DNA of 64,000 nucleotides, taken from the NCBI GenBank assembly GCA_013396655.1, contig WBMV01001237.1:766716-830715 (forward strand). Reading direction: 5' to 3'. Position numbers and translations under genes: made by a program. Shown piece after piece: positions 38,110-51,870 of the stretch (the first letter of the stretch is position 1; every line of letters starts with the position of its first letter). This DNA comes from Campylorhamphus procurvoides (lineage: Eukaryota > Chordata > Aves > Passeriformes > Dendrocolaptidae). The notes beneath the pieces are model-generated. The model ran no database searches and was not told the DNA's origin. It saw only the letters and a program-made list of their open reading frames with translations.

Positions 38110-39793
38110 AATAATTTCTGCACGGAAAAGGAAAGTTGAATTTGCATAACAACTACCCAAAGTTACCAACTGTCACTGTTGAGAAGCTAGTCAGCAAGAA
38201 ATCTACTTTTACAAGAAAGAACCCCAGTGTTCCATCTTTCTTCACCTGTATTTACCCCAAGCTCAGATTTCATCAAGTGTAATGTTTTCCCCCCACTCCT
38301 GACAACCCACCTCATTAAATCAATTCTGCTGGAAGGTACCATATGCCATTTTCACTAACAAAACCAAAATTTTCCACTGCAAAATATTTAAAGGTGAGAT
38401 TTGAAGTTGCAATCTCTCTCTAACTTCCTGTTCATCCTCAAATCTATTTGATTTCTCTTGAGCTGCTTTTGACCTGTATAAATAGCAGTCCAGTAATTTT
38501 GACACACCCCCCATTCAAACTTCTTGGCTTCAAACTGCATAAACAGATCTTACAAGTATTTTAGCAACTCATGCTTTGAAGTAGAGAACTCCAACTTCAT
38601 CCTGGTTCTGCAGATGCTCACATTTAAGCACACTGTAAATCTCAATCTACCTTTTTTCCCAGTGAACGTTAGATTTCAGGAAGCGTGCAGCATATTCAAA
38701 CAGACCTTCCACATCAATATGAGAAATAATGACTTCCCAAAGGGATTGTAACACTTGGCTCATTGACATCCAGCACCATAAACTAATAATCTTTAAAATG
38801 TAAATCAGCCAGGTACCCCTTGCCATCACCAACCAATATATAAAGCCAAATGATTAAGGCTAAGACACTCACAAAATAATATGTAACTCATAATAATCTT
38901 AGTATTCTAAAGGACATGGAAGGAAGACAAACCAACCAGAAAAGCACAAAATCATTAGAAAAGTGTAGGAAAAGTAACCTCTGGAATTATATCCTGCAGC
39001 AGTCACTGCAAGTGGAACAAGACTTGAAGGAAACCCAGCATAAAACACATCAGTCTGAACAAACAGCATGATATTTCTTATATAAGGGCACTTGAAAAGG
39101 GAAAGTAGGAATATCCATCACCCACTAGCACAGAACTTCACTTCCATTATCTTCATCTCATTAGGAAAGAATATTAATATGTCTTCAAAACAATTAATTC
39201 AATACTAATTGGGACTGAGGAAGCTCATTCTATCTTTTATCCTAATACTGGTAGTTAAAAGGTGATTTTAATTGCCATAGTAATCAGATATAATGAAGAG
39301 CAAAACTGTTTCTGATTAAATAACATTTGCATCAGAATTGCTGTTTGACACTTCTCAGCTCCCAGGAAGCTCTCCCCAGTTCTTCTTTTCTCTCTCTGCT
39401 TCAGATATGCACACATAAGCAAAGCTGCAAGGATTTTGCAGATGTTAAATCAGACAGAAGTCATGAAAGGCTTTCCCTCAGAATTCATCTCCCATAATGA
39501 GAAAGAATAGTGCACTGTGTGGGTAAGGCACTTAAATCTTTCTGTGCCTCCACACTTCACCAGCAAACTTGGCACACACAAGTGCTTTACTAGTCTGGGA
39601 AATATCAGAAAGTTGTATCAATAACAGCAGAGTGAAAGGAATAGCAAATATCCCCAAGCCCTACAGCTCCAGCTGGGAGGAGGAGATGCCCCCACAGCAC
39701 AACGGCCCTACAGGTGCCAGAACGGCGCACTCTGTTTCCAGAGCAAGTAAGAGGAGAACTGCATGACAGTGTAACAATTGACTTCTCTTGGTA

Positions 39794-39843
39794 AAATTCA
39801 AATGATCCTAACAATTAGAAATTCACCTGATCCTAACAATTTG
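39794..39843. repeat. Tandem duplication of a 25-bp unit (two copies)
   Basis: Copies at 39794-39818 and 39819-39843 both have aaattca followed by tgatcctaacaatt and differ at three positions. It lies in the phase-1 DIAPH2 intron. Confidence 0.92.
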
Positions 39844-42171
39844 GATAATCTTTCTGAATTGTAATTTTAATAGAGTTTTTCTATATTTTTACATTCATCT
39901 TTATATATTTTGGAATATTTAGCAGGATTTGTATCAGTTTTCTTGTAGTATTTGTGTGGCATCTCATTTACACAAAGCACAAACCCACCAAACTAAGTAA
40001 ACTGGTCTTCAAAATACTGAGGCTACTTCACCACTGGCTATTCAGGGCAATCCTTGACTTTGGCCACACTGAAGTTTTTTGCAGTTACACTAAGAAACTA
40101 ATTGTAATATTTAATTATAACTAATCTAATCTGGATTCTCCAATGGCCTCAAAAAAGTTGCCACTGAATAACCAGGTAAGAACAAAAAAAATACTTATTA
40201 TAGAACCCCACACTAAAAGGCTGGGAAATGTAGCAACCCTATTGCTCTGACCTCAAAGGCTGCAGCAATATGTTAAAATGTTCTTCTTGAAGACACAGCG
40301 AGAGAAATAGCTGAAAGAGGGTTAGGTTAAAACAGCCCTTTGGGTGAAAATCACCTTGTCAAGATGACAGCTTGAGAGGACATCTGCCTCCTTCCTCTAA
40401 GTCTTCTGTGTCACATTCACTTAGACAAATTCACAAACTATTTATATAAGCAGGAATGAGCACACAGAAATAGATGCATCGAGAAAATATTAGTTACTTG
40501 GCAAAAACAGTCAATTGACTATCAATGTTGTGGAATCCAGTGGGGGTGGATGTATCCCCCTCCTCCTACCCTGGCTCTAGAGTTGAAATAAGTAAAATGG
40601 ATATTTCAATATAATTAGAAAATAAAAGTTTTAACGGTATTAAACTAGTCTTTTGTCACAGGTTTAGAAACATTAGTTATTTAAGTGGCAGTTTTGGTGC
40701 ATTGGGCCTTGCACAGTTATTCACATTATTTGCACTTTCAATGAAAGAGGACTATAATGCAAAATTAAACTTAAGTTTTATCTGTTGATATGAAAAGTCT
40801 TTCATGATGAAAACCAAAATACTGAGGCATCTATGCCACTGTGAGGTGGTCTGGTCCTCACCTGCTTAAAAACTGAAGGGATGTGGGCAGATATGTTCTC
40901 ACCTACTGGGCTGAGGCAAATAACTTGTACCTTCAGGATGAGAGCCTTAAACACAGGCCAGCTCACTGACAACAGTCTAAGTGGGCTTTGCACCCTTTGC
41001 AGCAGCTCATAAAGCATTTTGGCTTCAATAGCCTCTCTCAGGGTGTCTTCAAGCACACTGGCAGAGGGCAGGGTGATGAAGGGATGTTGTGGTGGTTCTT
41101 ATCCCACTCACAGAAAAGTGCCTGTCCATATTACTAAGGACTTTTTTCTTTGGCAAGTGACAGATATTAAATATTAGTCAAATGATCATAGAATGGATTA
41201 GAAATGTCTCATTAGATACCTCCATAAGCTTCACTTCATCAAATAAAGACAAAGTATTTATGCATGTATTTAAATTTTACATGTTTTTAGAGTTAAAATG
41301 AAATTAAACTAATCTTTTAATGGTGTGATATTAAAGTTTGTCATCTAGACAAAGCAACAGAGTCATTCACTACCACTTCTGTTGCAGTACATCCCATGCA
41401 GTGTCACTGTTCAAGCAAGGCCAAAACCAATAGGATTTGTGGGGCCATTGCAGAAACCCTCCAAAAAGCAAACAGCATTTTGCCATGACTATGGGCCTGT
41501 GAAGTGGATAACAAGCACAAGTGCTTTATAGTTGGGTCAGATTAGGAAACTCATAGAAACTGCACAAAAAACTGCAAGTAATCTCTTATACAAATGCAAT
41601 TTTACCACCCCTACTTGCCTTCTGGAGGCAGACAGGTAAAGAACAAAGCCTGTATTTTACACCCTTCTGGAAATACGGAGAGCATCAATATCAAGCTCAT
41701 TCCATTCCTTCTTTTTTACTTTCTTCTCTCTTAGGGTGGCCTCGTGTGCAGTACAATATTCTCACAGCTGACAAGCTCAACACATTGCTTTTTATCATGC
41801 TGAAATGTCACTCTGTACTCAGGCTCCAAGCTCAGCCAGATTTTCCAGCTCCTAATAGGCCTATTGGGAGAACATCCATTCTGACACAGAGCCCCCAAGC
41901 CCAAAAACAAAGACACAAGTTGCCACAATACCTTGATTACAGAGATGTTTACAGAATGAAATTAACAACAAAGCAAGTAAGATCCTCCTTCTTGAAAGCA
42001 AAAATATGAAAAAAAAATCAATTAACTGCTACAAATGGAAAAAAAAAGCCAATAATTCACAACAAAACAGCTTGAAAGGAACATTACACATATGAAGTGG
42101 CACATATGGAATTACATGAGGCTGAAACAAACCACAATTTTCAATTTTGAAAAAGACAACTTCAGCTTTCA

Positions 42172-42555
<384 letters not shown>

Positions 42556-45500
42556 TTAAGAGTTTTTAGAGATGAAGTCCTACATTTCACCCCCTCGTTC
42601 AGAGGTGACACTTGCAGAGGTGCTGCACACCCCAGTCAGTGCTGATGGGGCTCGTGGCCTCACCTGCAGACTGGACCAAGATGCACCACCAGAGAACCAA
42701 CTGCACCGAGAAACACCTTTTCTTTCAGAAAAGAGAATTAAAGGGCAAAAATCAATCTTTTATCCCTTTTGATTTTGGACATTCTGTCTCTGCACATTCA
42801 ATCACACTTGACAGAGATTTCATTTTACTGCAACTTCACAGTCTGTAATGGAAGTAAATGCCCACAATCTTGTGAGAAAAAGCAAATATGAAATGTCATG
42901 GCTGCACTAGTAGCCCACTAGCCATTGACATACTATGATTAGATCAGACCAGAGACTGTCACATTTTTAACAGGAAGACCAGAGCAGGCTGAACTAAACA
43001 AGCTCTAAAGTTATTGTAGCTGGGATTTCACTCTGAACCAGGCTGTCCAAATTCCAGCTGAAGGGAGATTCTGGGAAAATTCAGCCTGCAGTTCATAAAA
43101 TACAATGGATACCAATGATGACTTTAAGATAACAACATCCTGATAACTGTGTTTATCTTTACCTATCTACACCCATCTACCACCTAGAATGTACGTGGTT
43201 ATTATTCCTCTCCATCAGGCACTTGGACTCCTGACCATTTCATATTTCTTATGTCATTTACCACTGCACATTTAGCCAGAGTTGGATGAAAGCTGGACAT
43301 AAATAATCGGCAAGAAAGTATTCCCACTAGTCTTCAAGTTATGTGCTGAAAGCAAAATAAAATCTATATTCATCTATATTTATAAACATACTTTATATTT
43401 GAATTAATATTGCTAACAAATTTGATCATAGTTCCTCAAAGCTGATTGAAGATGACTGTAAATAAATGTAAAGAGAATTCTGACTCAGACGTACAGTGGT
43501 TCCTATGGCATTTGCTCTGCCTGGACTATACCCCTAATCTTTTAAGTTTCATTTTCCACACTTTCACTGAAAGGGGTTATTTTTCTCCCTCATGGGGCTT
43601 TGAATAGTTTATTATTTCCTCATATTCTAGACCTCCAGACTGTGGATAAGTCTAACAATATTTAATACGATTGGGACATGATTCTTTACCTGCCTTAGAG
43701 CAGAGTCATTCGGGCCCCACCAATGTGAAGTTAAGCATCCAGTAAAGTTAAAAGAGACCTGGACATCATCTCATGCTTTCACATCATTTTCTTTTGACTT
43801 GCTTTTTTACTCCTCTATACCTGTTCTCTTCCAAACTCTTAAGTTTCAGTGGATCTTTTAATGCAGAGCAGTGCTATTTCAGATTAACCAGGTTATTCTT
43901 TAATACCAAATGCCAGTGATACCCTTTTTGTGTAGGTTTGCAGCCTAAATTACCTTACAAAGTAGAGATCAGTTTGAATAGTGAAACAAATAACTCTGTA
44001 ACCAGCACTGCTTTTAAAAGAGGGGGAAAAAAATCAGCTGTTTTGTTACTGCAATGTAGCTCCACAGTGACAAAGTCCTCACTAGCATTTATAGGTATTT
44101 ACTGCACAACCAGATTTATTCCCTAATTAAAGGATAAAAACTAAACTAATCTAACAGTTACAAATCAGACAAATGTCACAGAGCAAGAAGCAATGCCCGG
44201 GTAAGAATAAAAGCCTTCCCAGCAGCTTTGGAGAACATTTTGAAAAGCATTCATCTAGATACCATCTTTTCAAAACATGCAAGTGTATGCAAAAAATAAC
44301 TTCCAAGTGAATCTCAACAGACAGAAATATTTAAATGTGTACAACCCCTTGTCTGATGTGCTGCTCGTGACCCTCTGTATTGTTGTTGGTGCAGAAGGCC
44401 ACGCAGTTTTGCTAATTCAACAGCAAATTAAAAGTTCTAGAAAGTTTGAGTGTGGGTTTGTTTTGTTATAATAAAAATAAAACCAAATTATTGTCTCTCC
44501 TAGCAGAGAAATGGATTCAGCAAGGAATATTATCTCTTTTTAAGTGAGTTAGTTGAGGAGGCACATAGTTTGATGTTCCCCCTTGTGTTTATTAGGATTC
44601 ACTGAAGTACAGCTCTTGCACTCAGGACTGCCAGTTTACAGCTTGGCTTCCTTAAGAAGCCAATAAAAAATTAATGCAGCTCTTGCATTCTGTACATATC
44701 TTAAGTTTTGACAGACAAACATATTCACACATCGACATGGTTGTAAATAGACTCTCAAAGGTAAATTATTAAAAACGAGAAGAAAGAAAACAAACTGTAA
44801 TGCACAAATCTCCCTAGATATTAAAGATGCAGTTGGCTACAAAGCGGTCATGCACCAATAGTGAAGGCTGCCTGTGATCCCTCAGGCCTTCCCGAAATTT
44901 GCCTTGCAACTGCAAAATATGTCAACTGAAGTTCCAGCAAAATAATCTTTTTCAGTCATAAATCATTAGGAACAACAAACTCAGATTAACTGGAAGTTAA
45001 TCTACAGAAATCAAGAGAGTTAAAATACAGCAGATTGAGCAATCAGTTTACATGTAAAAGAAAGATATTTTGATATTCCTTGGAAGATAACACATTTAAA
45101 TACATTGTTATCCTTATGAAAATAATGGAAAAGAGATGTAATGAGCTGGTATTAAACAAGAGCTGACAAATTGAATTTCCTGATGGGTGGCCATGAAACG
45201 CTAAGCAGGAAAGATTAGGTTTGGGGCACTGCCCCGTGGTTGGTGCATCAGGGCACCCCATCTGACAGCAAATGCCTTGGACATGCCAGCACAGCTTAAG
45301 GGCTTGGCAAGGGCAGCTCTGCTGCCTGGGCAGGTAGGGACGAGGCTTTGCTGCTGGCTCATCAGCTGGCCTGCAAAAACACTTAAAACTCTCTAGTGAT
45401 GGAAGGGAGAAGAGGTCTGCAGTGTTTACTGAACTGAGTTTAAGACTACCAATGAAAAGCTGCATTGTATGCCTTAATTACTCAACTGTATATGTTTGAA

Positions 45501-46232
45501 TGATTACTAAATAGCCCTCAAGTGGACAGATTTGGGACTGTTTCACCAGCTCCTTTCAATCAATATTTGGATAGCAGAACAAACATGAATGCCTAATTCA
45601 GGTTATTCCTGTAAGAGAGACAGAGCTGAAATACACACACAGCAACAAAACCGTATCAATGTCTTTATAAAAAAAAAAAAATCCAAACTTAAAATCCCCA
45701 GCAAAAAAAAGTTGGCTGTTTGGGTACAATCTGAAAAGAGAAACCAAGGCCCAGAGCAGATGAATTATTGCTTTGTTCCAAAAGCAATCTTTCTGGATCA
45801 AGGCAGAGACAACTCAGTATTGTGGCAGGTGAAGCCTTGCATCATCATCATGCGAGCACAATCCTTTACACTTCTTAACAAAAAGTCACTCTAAGGTAAA
45901 TCTGTAAGGACTGTTTATACAAAAGCTTAAATCCAGCAGAAAAAGTCAATTATTCTTTTAAATAGCAAGACCTTGAATGAGACATGTTGTAAGGTTTCAA
46001 AGTTTCTGGCTAGAAATTCTCAGCAGATTTTAATAGAGGCTGGGAGAATTATACACAATGTAGTGTACAAGGCATTTAAATGACAATAAAACTGTCTGGG
46101 TTGGAAAGATATTGCAGGCTTCTTTAAGGACATGGTTGGTGGGCTATTGCAAAGAAACAGTTGAGAGGCTGTGTGGCATTACACTCTAAAGAAATAACAA
46201 ATGTGAGAAAACCCAGCACTGAAGGCACACAC

Positions 46233-46340
46233 TTATCCAGCTTCAATTTTGCTTCTTGAAGTTTCTTACACCTTCCACTTCGTGTTTCATATTGTGCTTT
46301 GACAGGATTATCCAATTCTATTAGCTTGCTTTGGATTTTC
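46233..46340 (-). other. Unidentified exon-like segment with coiled-coil character
   Basis: Minus strand, 108 bases between an acceptor-like tatcacgttcag (AG at 46342-46341) and a GTGTGT donor-like site (46232-46231). It encodes 35 complete codons with two-base and one-base remainders (same phase on both sides). The peptide begins KIQSKLIELDNPVKAQYE and ends CKKLQEAKLKLD. It is rich in Lys, Glu and Leu and predicted helical, unlike the hydrophobic, low-complexity translations of the surrounding intron. I do not recognise the protein. It is not a DIAPH2 cassette exon: the DIAPH2 intron here is phase 0, and in that frame the segment hits TAA. It may be chance, an exon of a nested transcript or a decayed retrocopy. 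Confidence 0.2.
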
Positions 46341-49267
46341 CTGAACGTGATAAGCAAATAAATATGAACTTAAGGAAGTGAATGAGCTATAATTTACTAC
46401 AACATCAGCAAGCTAATTGAAGCTGCAGTAAAGCAGTGATCAATCTGAAATCACAATTAAGACAAACACGGATTTCAATTATCAAATTATCTTAATAAGA
46501 TATAAGAACAAACAGAATGATGAGGCTAAGACTACATAGGTGAAACAAAATCGTGGAGATTTTAGAGAGAAGTCAGATCCCTTCTACCATATGAGAGCTT
46601 TCCAGAGATATGAGGGGCAGATGTTGGCATCTGCAGCCTGTACATGCCCTCCATGGAAGGGTCTCTTCTAGACTCAGAACCGTGCCAAATGGAGTCACTT
46701 GGAGCACATAATAAAGTCACTGGTTTACAGGAGCTTTTCAAGAGCTTGAGTGTTACAACAGTCAAAATCCCAAACTATGCCTTGCTTTCAGAGTGGAATA
46801 ATGATTCCAAATCCTCATTTAAATATTATAAACTTCCAAGATGATGCCTGGGAAAAATGGCATTACTCAGTTGGACTCACTGCTATCAGCATTGAATATC
46901 AAATAAAAAATTCTGATGAAAAGTTTTTAATCCTGTTCCTTTTCAAGATTAGGAAAATTAATGTCATGTTTGCTCTAGGCTATGTTTTCCCATATTTTTT
47001 TAAAATATTACTTAATCAACAACATGAAATATGGCATCTAGTGCTTTTACCCCGTCCACAAAGGCACTCACATCACCAAAGAAACAAAGTTAGGTCAGAA
47101 GAAATCCCAACTCCATCTATGCTGCCTGTTATTGGCAAACACTTAAAGACTGGTGTACTTCGATTCAGTTGAATTTCTTTTATTATTATTTATTTGTACA
47201 TCTTTTAGAGTGCTTCCAAGAGAAATGTCATCCTTGTGTTTTATGTGAGGAATAGAGGAAGTGTTTATCTAGCAGCACTAACCCTTTGTAAATAAAGTTG
47301 AGTTACCTCTCCTACGTGAATTCTTTGGCTTCCATTTCCACTGCTTGTAAACTTCCATACCCGACACCTAATTGCTGATTTATTCAGTATAATGATTAAA
47401 AATAATTCTCCCACCACTACCTGGATGTATACACTCAGATGAGAATTTAGAGAGCTTACAAAAATGGTTGTGTTTCATTTTTTGGGACAGATGGGAGGAA
47501 GGGCTTGCTATATACAGCCTGTTAATAAGGACAATGTTTCACTTTTGATACCACCTCTTGGGAAATTTCGCTGAAGAAAATACTTCTTGCTCATTATTCT
47601 TTATTTTTTCATCGCTTCCTGCTAGCTGGGAACTGTTATCTTTCAGACTGCATTAAAGAACTGTTACTTTTTAGGCAGAAGGGACAAACTATTCTCAGAC
47701 AAATAACCAAGGAGAACAATGAATAAATAGAGCCTTTCTTTTAAACCACTCCTGAATTATAAACTCAATTTACGAGTTTGAAAGCTGGCAATTTAGCCTG
47801 ACTATGCATCATATTTCACAGTAAATCAGATGTTTATTGTGTACTTATTTATGTATTGTATATTCCTTGATTTGTATCACTGTAGCCAATGACCTGCTAT
47901 ATTCAAGGAACATTTCAAAAAAAGCCACAGGAAAAAAAAACAAAACAACATTCCTAAGTCATGAAGCTTGAAACTTACTTTGAGCAAACAAATATTAGAA
48001 AGAAGAAAAGGTCTTACAGGTACATTTATACTCAAGATGCTGAATCCACTGTGGTGAAAGCTGTTTCTTATGAAGGCAACATAACAGATGTTTTGTTTCC
48101 TGTCTGGTACAGGGCATCAATCTTACGAAATCTTCAAAGACCAGAGTAGTGGTCACCAATAAAAAATGTTCAGTTTACTGATCATTCAATATTTCTTCTC
48201 ATTTTGGGGAGATTTTCACTGTCTGGATGTTGCTTTGCAGGGTTACTGTAAAAGATCCCAGCCACGCAGTGCCCATCAATCCACAGGGAGTGCTGGGACA
48301 AAAGGGCAGCTCATTCCATTGGTCTCTGACCACAGCCCATCCCTCAATGCTGCCACCTGAGGAGTTACTCAAAGATTTACTTAGACTACAACACAGCCCT
48401 TTTACTCCTAGGACATTTATAATGTAATTTGAAGATTTAAATCCTTATTCAAATTCCTTACAGCAAAGTGAGGGAAGCAGTCACCACTGATAAAGGTGTC
48501 TACCAGATAGGAAAAAATATCACTTCACTGAGCAAAAAAAGCTCCCCTGCCTTTCATAAAACTATACCCACAAGTGCCTCTTACTGCTTCAAAAACAACT
48601 TTGTCTTTTAGACTCAAAATTCCCCTTTAAGACTATCTGCTTTCAAGTGAAGCCCACAGAGTAACAAAATTTGAAACACTTAAAAACTGTATAACAAGAA
48701 ACAACTTTTCCCATCTAATGTTAAGGTACATATTTCAAGCAACTCCACAAAGCACACAATCTGATTAAAAGGAAGTTTATGTCCATTTGCAAATGCAGGC
48801 ATGACAGATTTGGTGGATGTTTTTCAATACTCTCCCACCAGCAGAAGGAAACATTCAGAAAGTGACAGCTAAAAAATATTACAGGTCATTTGATATAAAC
48901 TGAGAGACAGCATGTTAAAGTAAAGAACCCAAACAGAAAAGAACAAACTGGCATTTTGCTACAGGCAACTGATTAATCATTATTTGATAAGAGCCTGAAA
49001 CAATATCAAGCCAAAATGTATCAGGTTGCAAATGTCCTCAAGGACAATTAAAATTTGTGTTTACTTTCAATGGAGTAAAGGAGTAAATCAATAAAAAAAC
49101 TTAAACAAATATTTCTTCAGAAAGTCCTAAATATAAAAAGGGTATTATTACCCAGCAGATTTACTATTTTAGCTGAAGAAAACCCTCCCAAACAAAACAA
49201 CAAAATCCATTCTTTTTGGTATTTTTGACTCAATGGCTCTGCAATTGTCAGCTCCAAGAGACTACCC

Positions 49268-49296
49268 TTTTTTTTCTTTTTTTTTTTTTTTTTTTT
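49268..49296 (+). repeat. Long T tract (28 T with one C)
   Basis: A T8-C-T20 run immediately upstream of a ctcctgcag motif. It forms the polypyrimidine tract of the exon-like segment at 49311 and is a site likely to vary in length between individuals or assemblies. Confidence 0.95.
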
Positions 49297-49310
49297 ATTT
49301 TCTCCTGCAG

Positions 49311-49497
49311 GCTTGAATTTGACTCATGTTCCATTGGCAAAGGGAGGTCCTGCTGAAGTGCTCTCCTTGCTTCCTGGGACACACCTCCCTGAATCCAGCC
49401 AGGCTGTCAAGACACTTCAGCACAAAATCAAAGAAGTAAATGAAGACAGAGGTGACATAAACACCAGGAAAAATCTACTTAAAAGCTCCCTTCAAAG
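49311..49497 (+). other. Unidentified exon-like open segment antisense to DIAPH2
   Basis: Plus strand, 187 bases preceded by a long T tract and attttctcctgcag (a near-ideal acceptor) and followed by AAAG|GTAATA. Between the sites one frame stays open for 61 codons, starting LNLTHVPLAKGGPAEVLSLL and ending with a Lys- and Glu-rich part (VKTLQHKIKEVNEDRGD). No domain is recognisable. The strong acceptor owes much to the T tract, so this may be only a cryptic site. It could belong to an antisense noncoding RNA or be chance. Confidence 0.18.
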
Positions 49498-50673
49498 GTA
49501 ATATTGTACCCAACCTTAAGACAAATTAAAAACAAATGAAAAAATAGGATTGAGCCATGAGTGGCCTGGGAGGGACACGATGTCTGAGTGCAAGAGGGAG
49601 GGGGAACGTGATGCTCACTTTGTTTCCTTGTCTCACTGCACCCTGGGCTCTAATTCCGTTTCCTGCCACAACAGTTGGAGCAGCCTGGCCATGAAATGGG
49701 AGCAGATATAAAATAATAAATAAACTGTTTCTTGTCTTTGCACCTCCAGGCCCATTGGCTGTACTGCAGCTTCCAGGGTGTGTTTGGTCAAAGGGTCAGT
49801 CGGGGGGTTTATTTGGCAATTTGCAGTTGCACCATGGGCAGTTCCCACACTGTCACTGAGACTGTGAAATACCCTCACAGCTCTTCCCTCCTGCTCCTGA
49901 TGTCACAGAACAGCCCAAAAAACACTTATTCTCTCTCCCTCAAAGGTAGGCAGATGTTGATAGAAAGTACCAAAGGCTGCACTTACTTCTGGCACTTGAT
50001 TCGAGACTTCGTATCTGTACAGGTTTTAAGACAAAAAAAAAGAACAAGAAAGTGCCCATGAAAGAATCAATGTTTTGGGGTAATTGTCTGGGAAAGTAAA
50101 GAAAGTGTTCCTACCCTAATCAGTGTCTCATGAAGAAACTGAGAAAGGCTGAGAGAGTAACTGACCTACACTGCCTGCTCGGAATTGCCTTTCCTCCTGT
50201 TGTTTAGGGGTAACAGAATAACAAATTATTTGTGTGAAAAATTTCGTTGGAAAATAACCTGAAGAGAAACTACTGGCCCCAAAGGAATATCACTGTATTG
50301 CTGATACATTTTGATCAGAAGAAGGAAGGATGAAAAACAACACTGTCTTCCAGAAAATGTTTTTCTCATAAACACCACATCTTTTCATTCAGCGTAACAA
50401 CTGCTGAATGCTTGGACCATGTGGAGATGCATTTCCTAAGCTCTGCTTTTGTCCAACTTGAAAAGGGCAAGAAGTTAGAGAAGATGATACATACATCCCT
50501 TTTAAAATTCAAGCAATAAAATAAACATTATTTTCTATTAAGTATGGCACTTCCTACACCAATCGTCAAAAGTATTTAACATCAGTTTTGAAAAAAGCAG
50601 CTCTTTTCTTACCATTAAAATAGCTTGAGATGAGTTTTATAAGACAATCACATAAAAGTAAATCTGGAGCTTC

Positions 50674-50691
50674 ATATATATATATATATAT
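50674..50691. repeat. TA dinucleotide microsatellite
   Basis: About nine uninterrupted AT/TA units within the phase-0 DIAPH2 intron. A simple repeat with no other function visible. Confidence 0.95.
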
Positions 50692-51119
50692 CTGTACATA
50701 CAAAAACACACACAGAGAATTTCCCTGTGACCTGGGGATGTGCCATTCAGAATATATTTCTAATTTGATTATTATAGAACCATCTTTAAAAAGATTCATA
50801 TATATTCCACCTTCCTAAAATACACTAGCTAAGTTGCATGATTCTATAACACATATTTTAGTTGTAAATGAAAGAAAGAAAAACTGACATTACAATCAGC
50901 CTACTGAGTCAGTCTTCTTGCTTGTACCCAGCAGACTCCTAGGTTAAGCAAAGCAAGGGGAAACAGCTGTTGTACAAATGTAACAGAAGTCAAGTGAAGC
51001 TTTTCTGAAGGGCTCTGTCGAATTTAAGTGCTCACAAAGGCCAATTATCTCCAACTATGTACAATGTGGTTTCCATTAAACACTATGTATATGTGAGGGG
51101 TTCATTGTTCTTAGCTAAC

Positions 51120-51870
51120 CCTCAAGGAAAACCTTCCCAAAGCACAAGCAACACCTGTCCTGCCATGTGGGAAGCTGAGGAGGTGGGACAGGGGCCACCT
51201 TGGCAGAGCAGGGAATTCCTGATGGAGCTGACACGAGGCAGAAACACGGAGAAGTGGAAGGGCAGCCGTGCTGTCCAGGAGGAAACTGCCCAGGGAGGGA
51301 AGCAAGTAGATCAAAGCTCACATGGAGATAAACTGGCAATGAGAAAAGCAGTGAGAAGGGCTTTTACAGCTACAAGGACACACAAAGGGAGATGAAAACC
51401 AGGCCTGCAACTGAACAGAGTATAGAATGTCAAAGACAAGAGCAAATACTTGTGCCACCTTCATCTCAAGCTTGGCCATCACTGTCCCACAGGCAGGTCA
51501 GACTGATGTCATTGCAAGGCCTCTCTTTCAACAAAGGGTCGTGGGACTCAAGGAACATGTTCAATGCCTTGAAAAGGGAAATCAGCTCCTCTTCAAACAA
51601 GTGAGAAAACCTGGGTACACTACACGCTGGCCAGCCATCACTTCTGCTCTCAGGAAGGTCACAAACTCCTTCTGGAAGCCACTTCCAGGTACAGAAAATA
51701 CAAGAAGGTGACTGGAAACAGCAACACTGGACATATAAAGGGCAAATTATACCTGACCAACCTGACTGGCCTCTCTAAGTAGATGACTGGCTCTGTGGAT
51801 GTAGGAAAGCAATGGATATTCCTTCCCGTGGCTTCAGCCAAATCTTCACTAGTCTCCCAGTCACGGGATC
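51120..51870 (+). mobile_element. Degenerate CR1 LINE fragment (ORF2 reverse-transcriptase region)
   Basis: Several ordered blocks match the sense strand of the CR1 ORF2 region as I know it: gggaattcctgatggagct, then aaagctcacatggagataaa, agaagggcttttacagctac, ggtcgtgggactcaagg, cctgggtacactacacgct with ggccagccatca, ggaaggtcacaaactcctt, gggcaaattatacctgacca with acctgactggcct, and agatgactggctctgtggat. These correspond to sequence leading into and within the reverse transcriptase. Stops and small indels break the frame, so this is a dead, 5'- and 3'-incomplete copy. It lies antisense to DIAPH2. Similarity fades after about 51870; whether the element continues to about 52000 cannot be judged by eye. 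Confidence 0.85.

Noticed and set aside
40802..41056. Minus-strand open frame starting LEDTLREAIEAKMLYELL
   Set aside because: The first part looks helical, but there is no good acceptor in front, the C-terminal half is unlike a protein and no family is recognised.
45043..45465. Minus-strand open frame of 140 codons on the DIAPH2 strand
   Set aside because: The Cys- and Pro-rich middle comes from a GC-richer patch; no domain and no phase relationship to the flanking DIAPH2 exons.
46750..47172. Plus-strand open frame of 140 codons
   Set aside because: Hydrophobic and aromatic residues from AT-rich sequence; no family resemblance.
49268..49296. T tract as the poly(A) tail of a minus-strand processed pseudogene
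   Set aside because: The minus-strand sequence before the tail shows no recognisable mRNA-derived body and no target-site duplication was seen.
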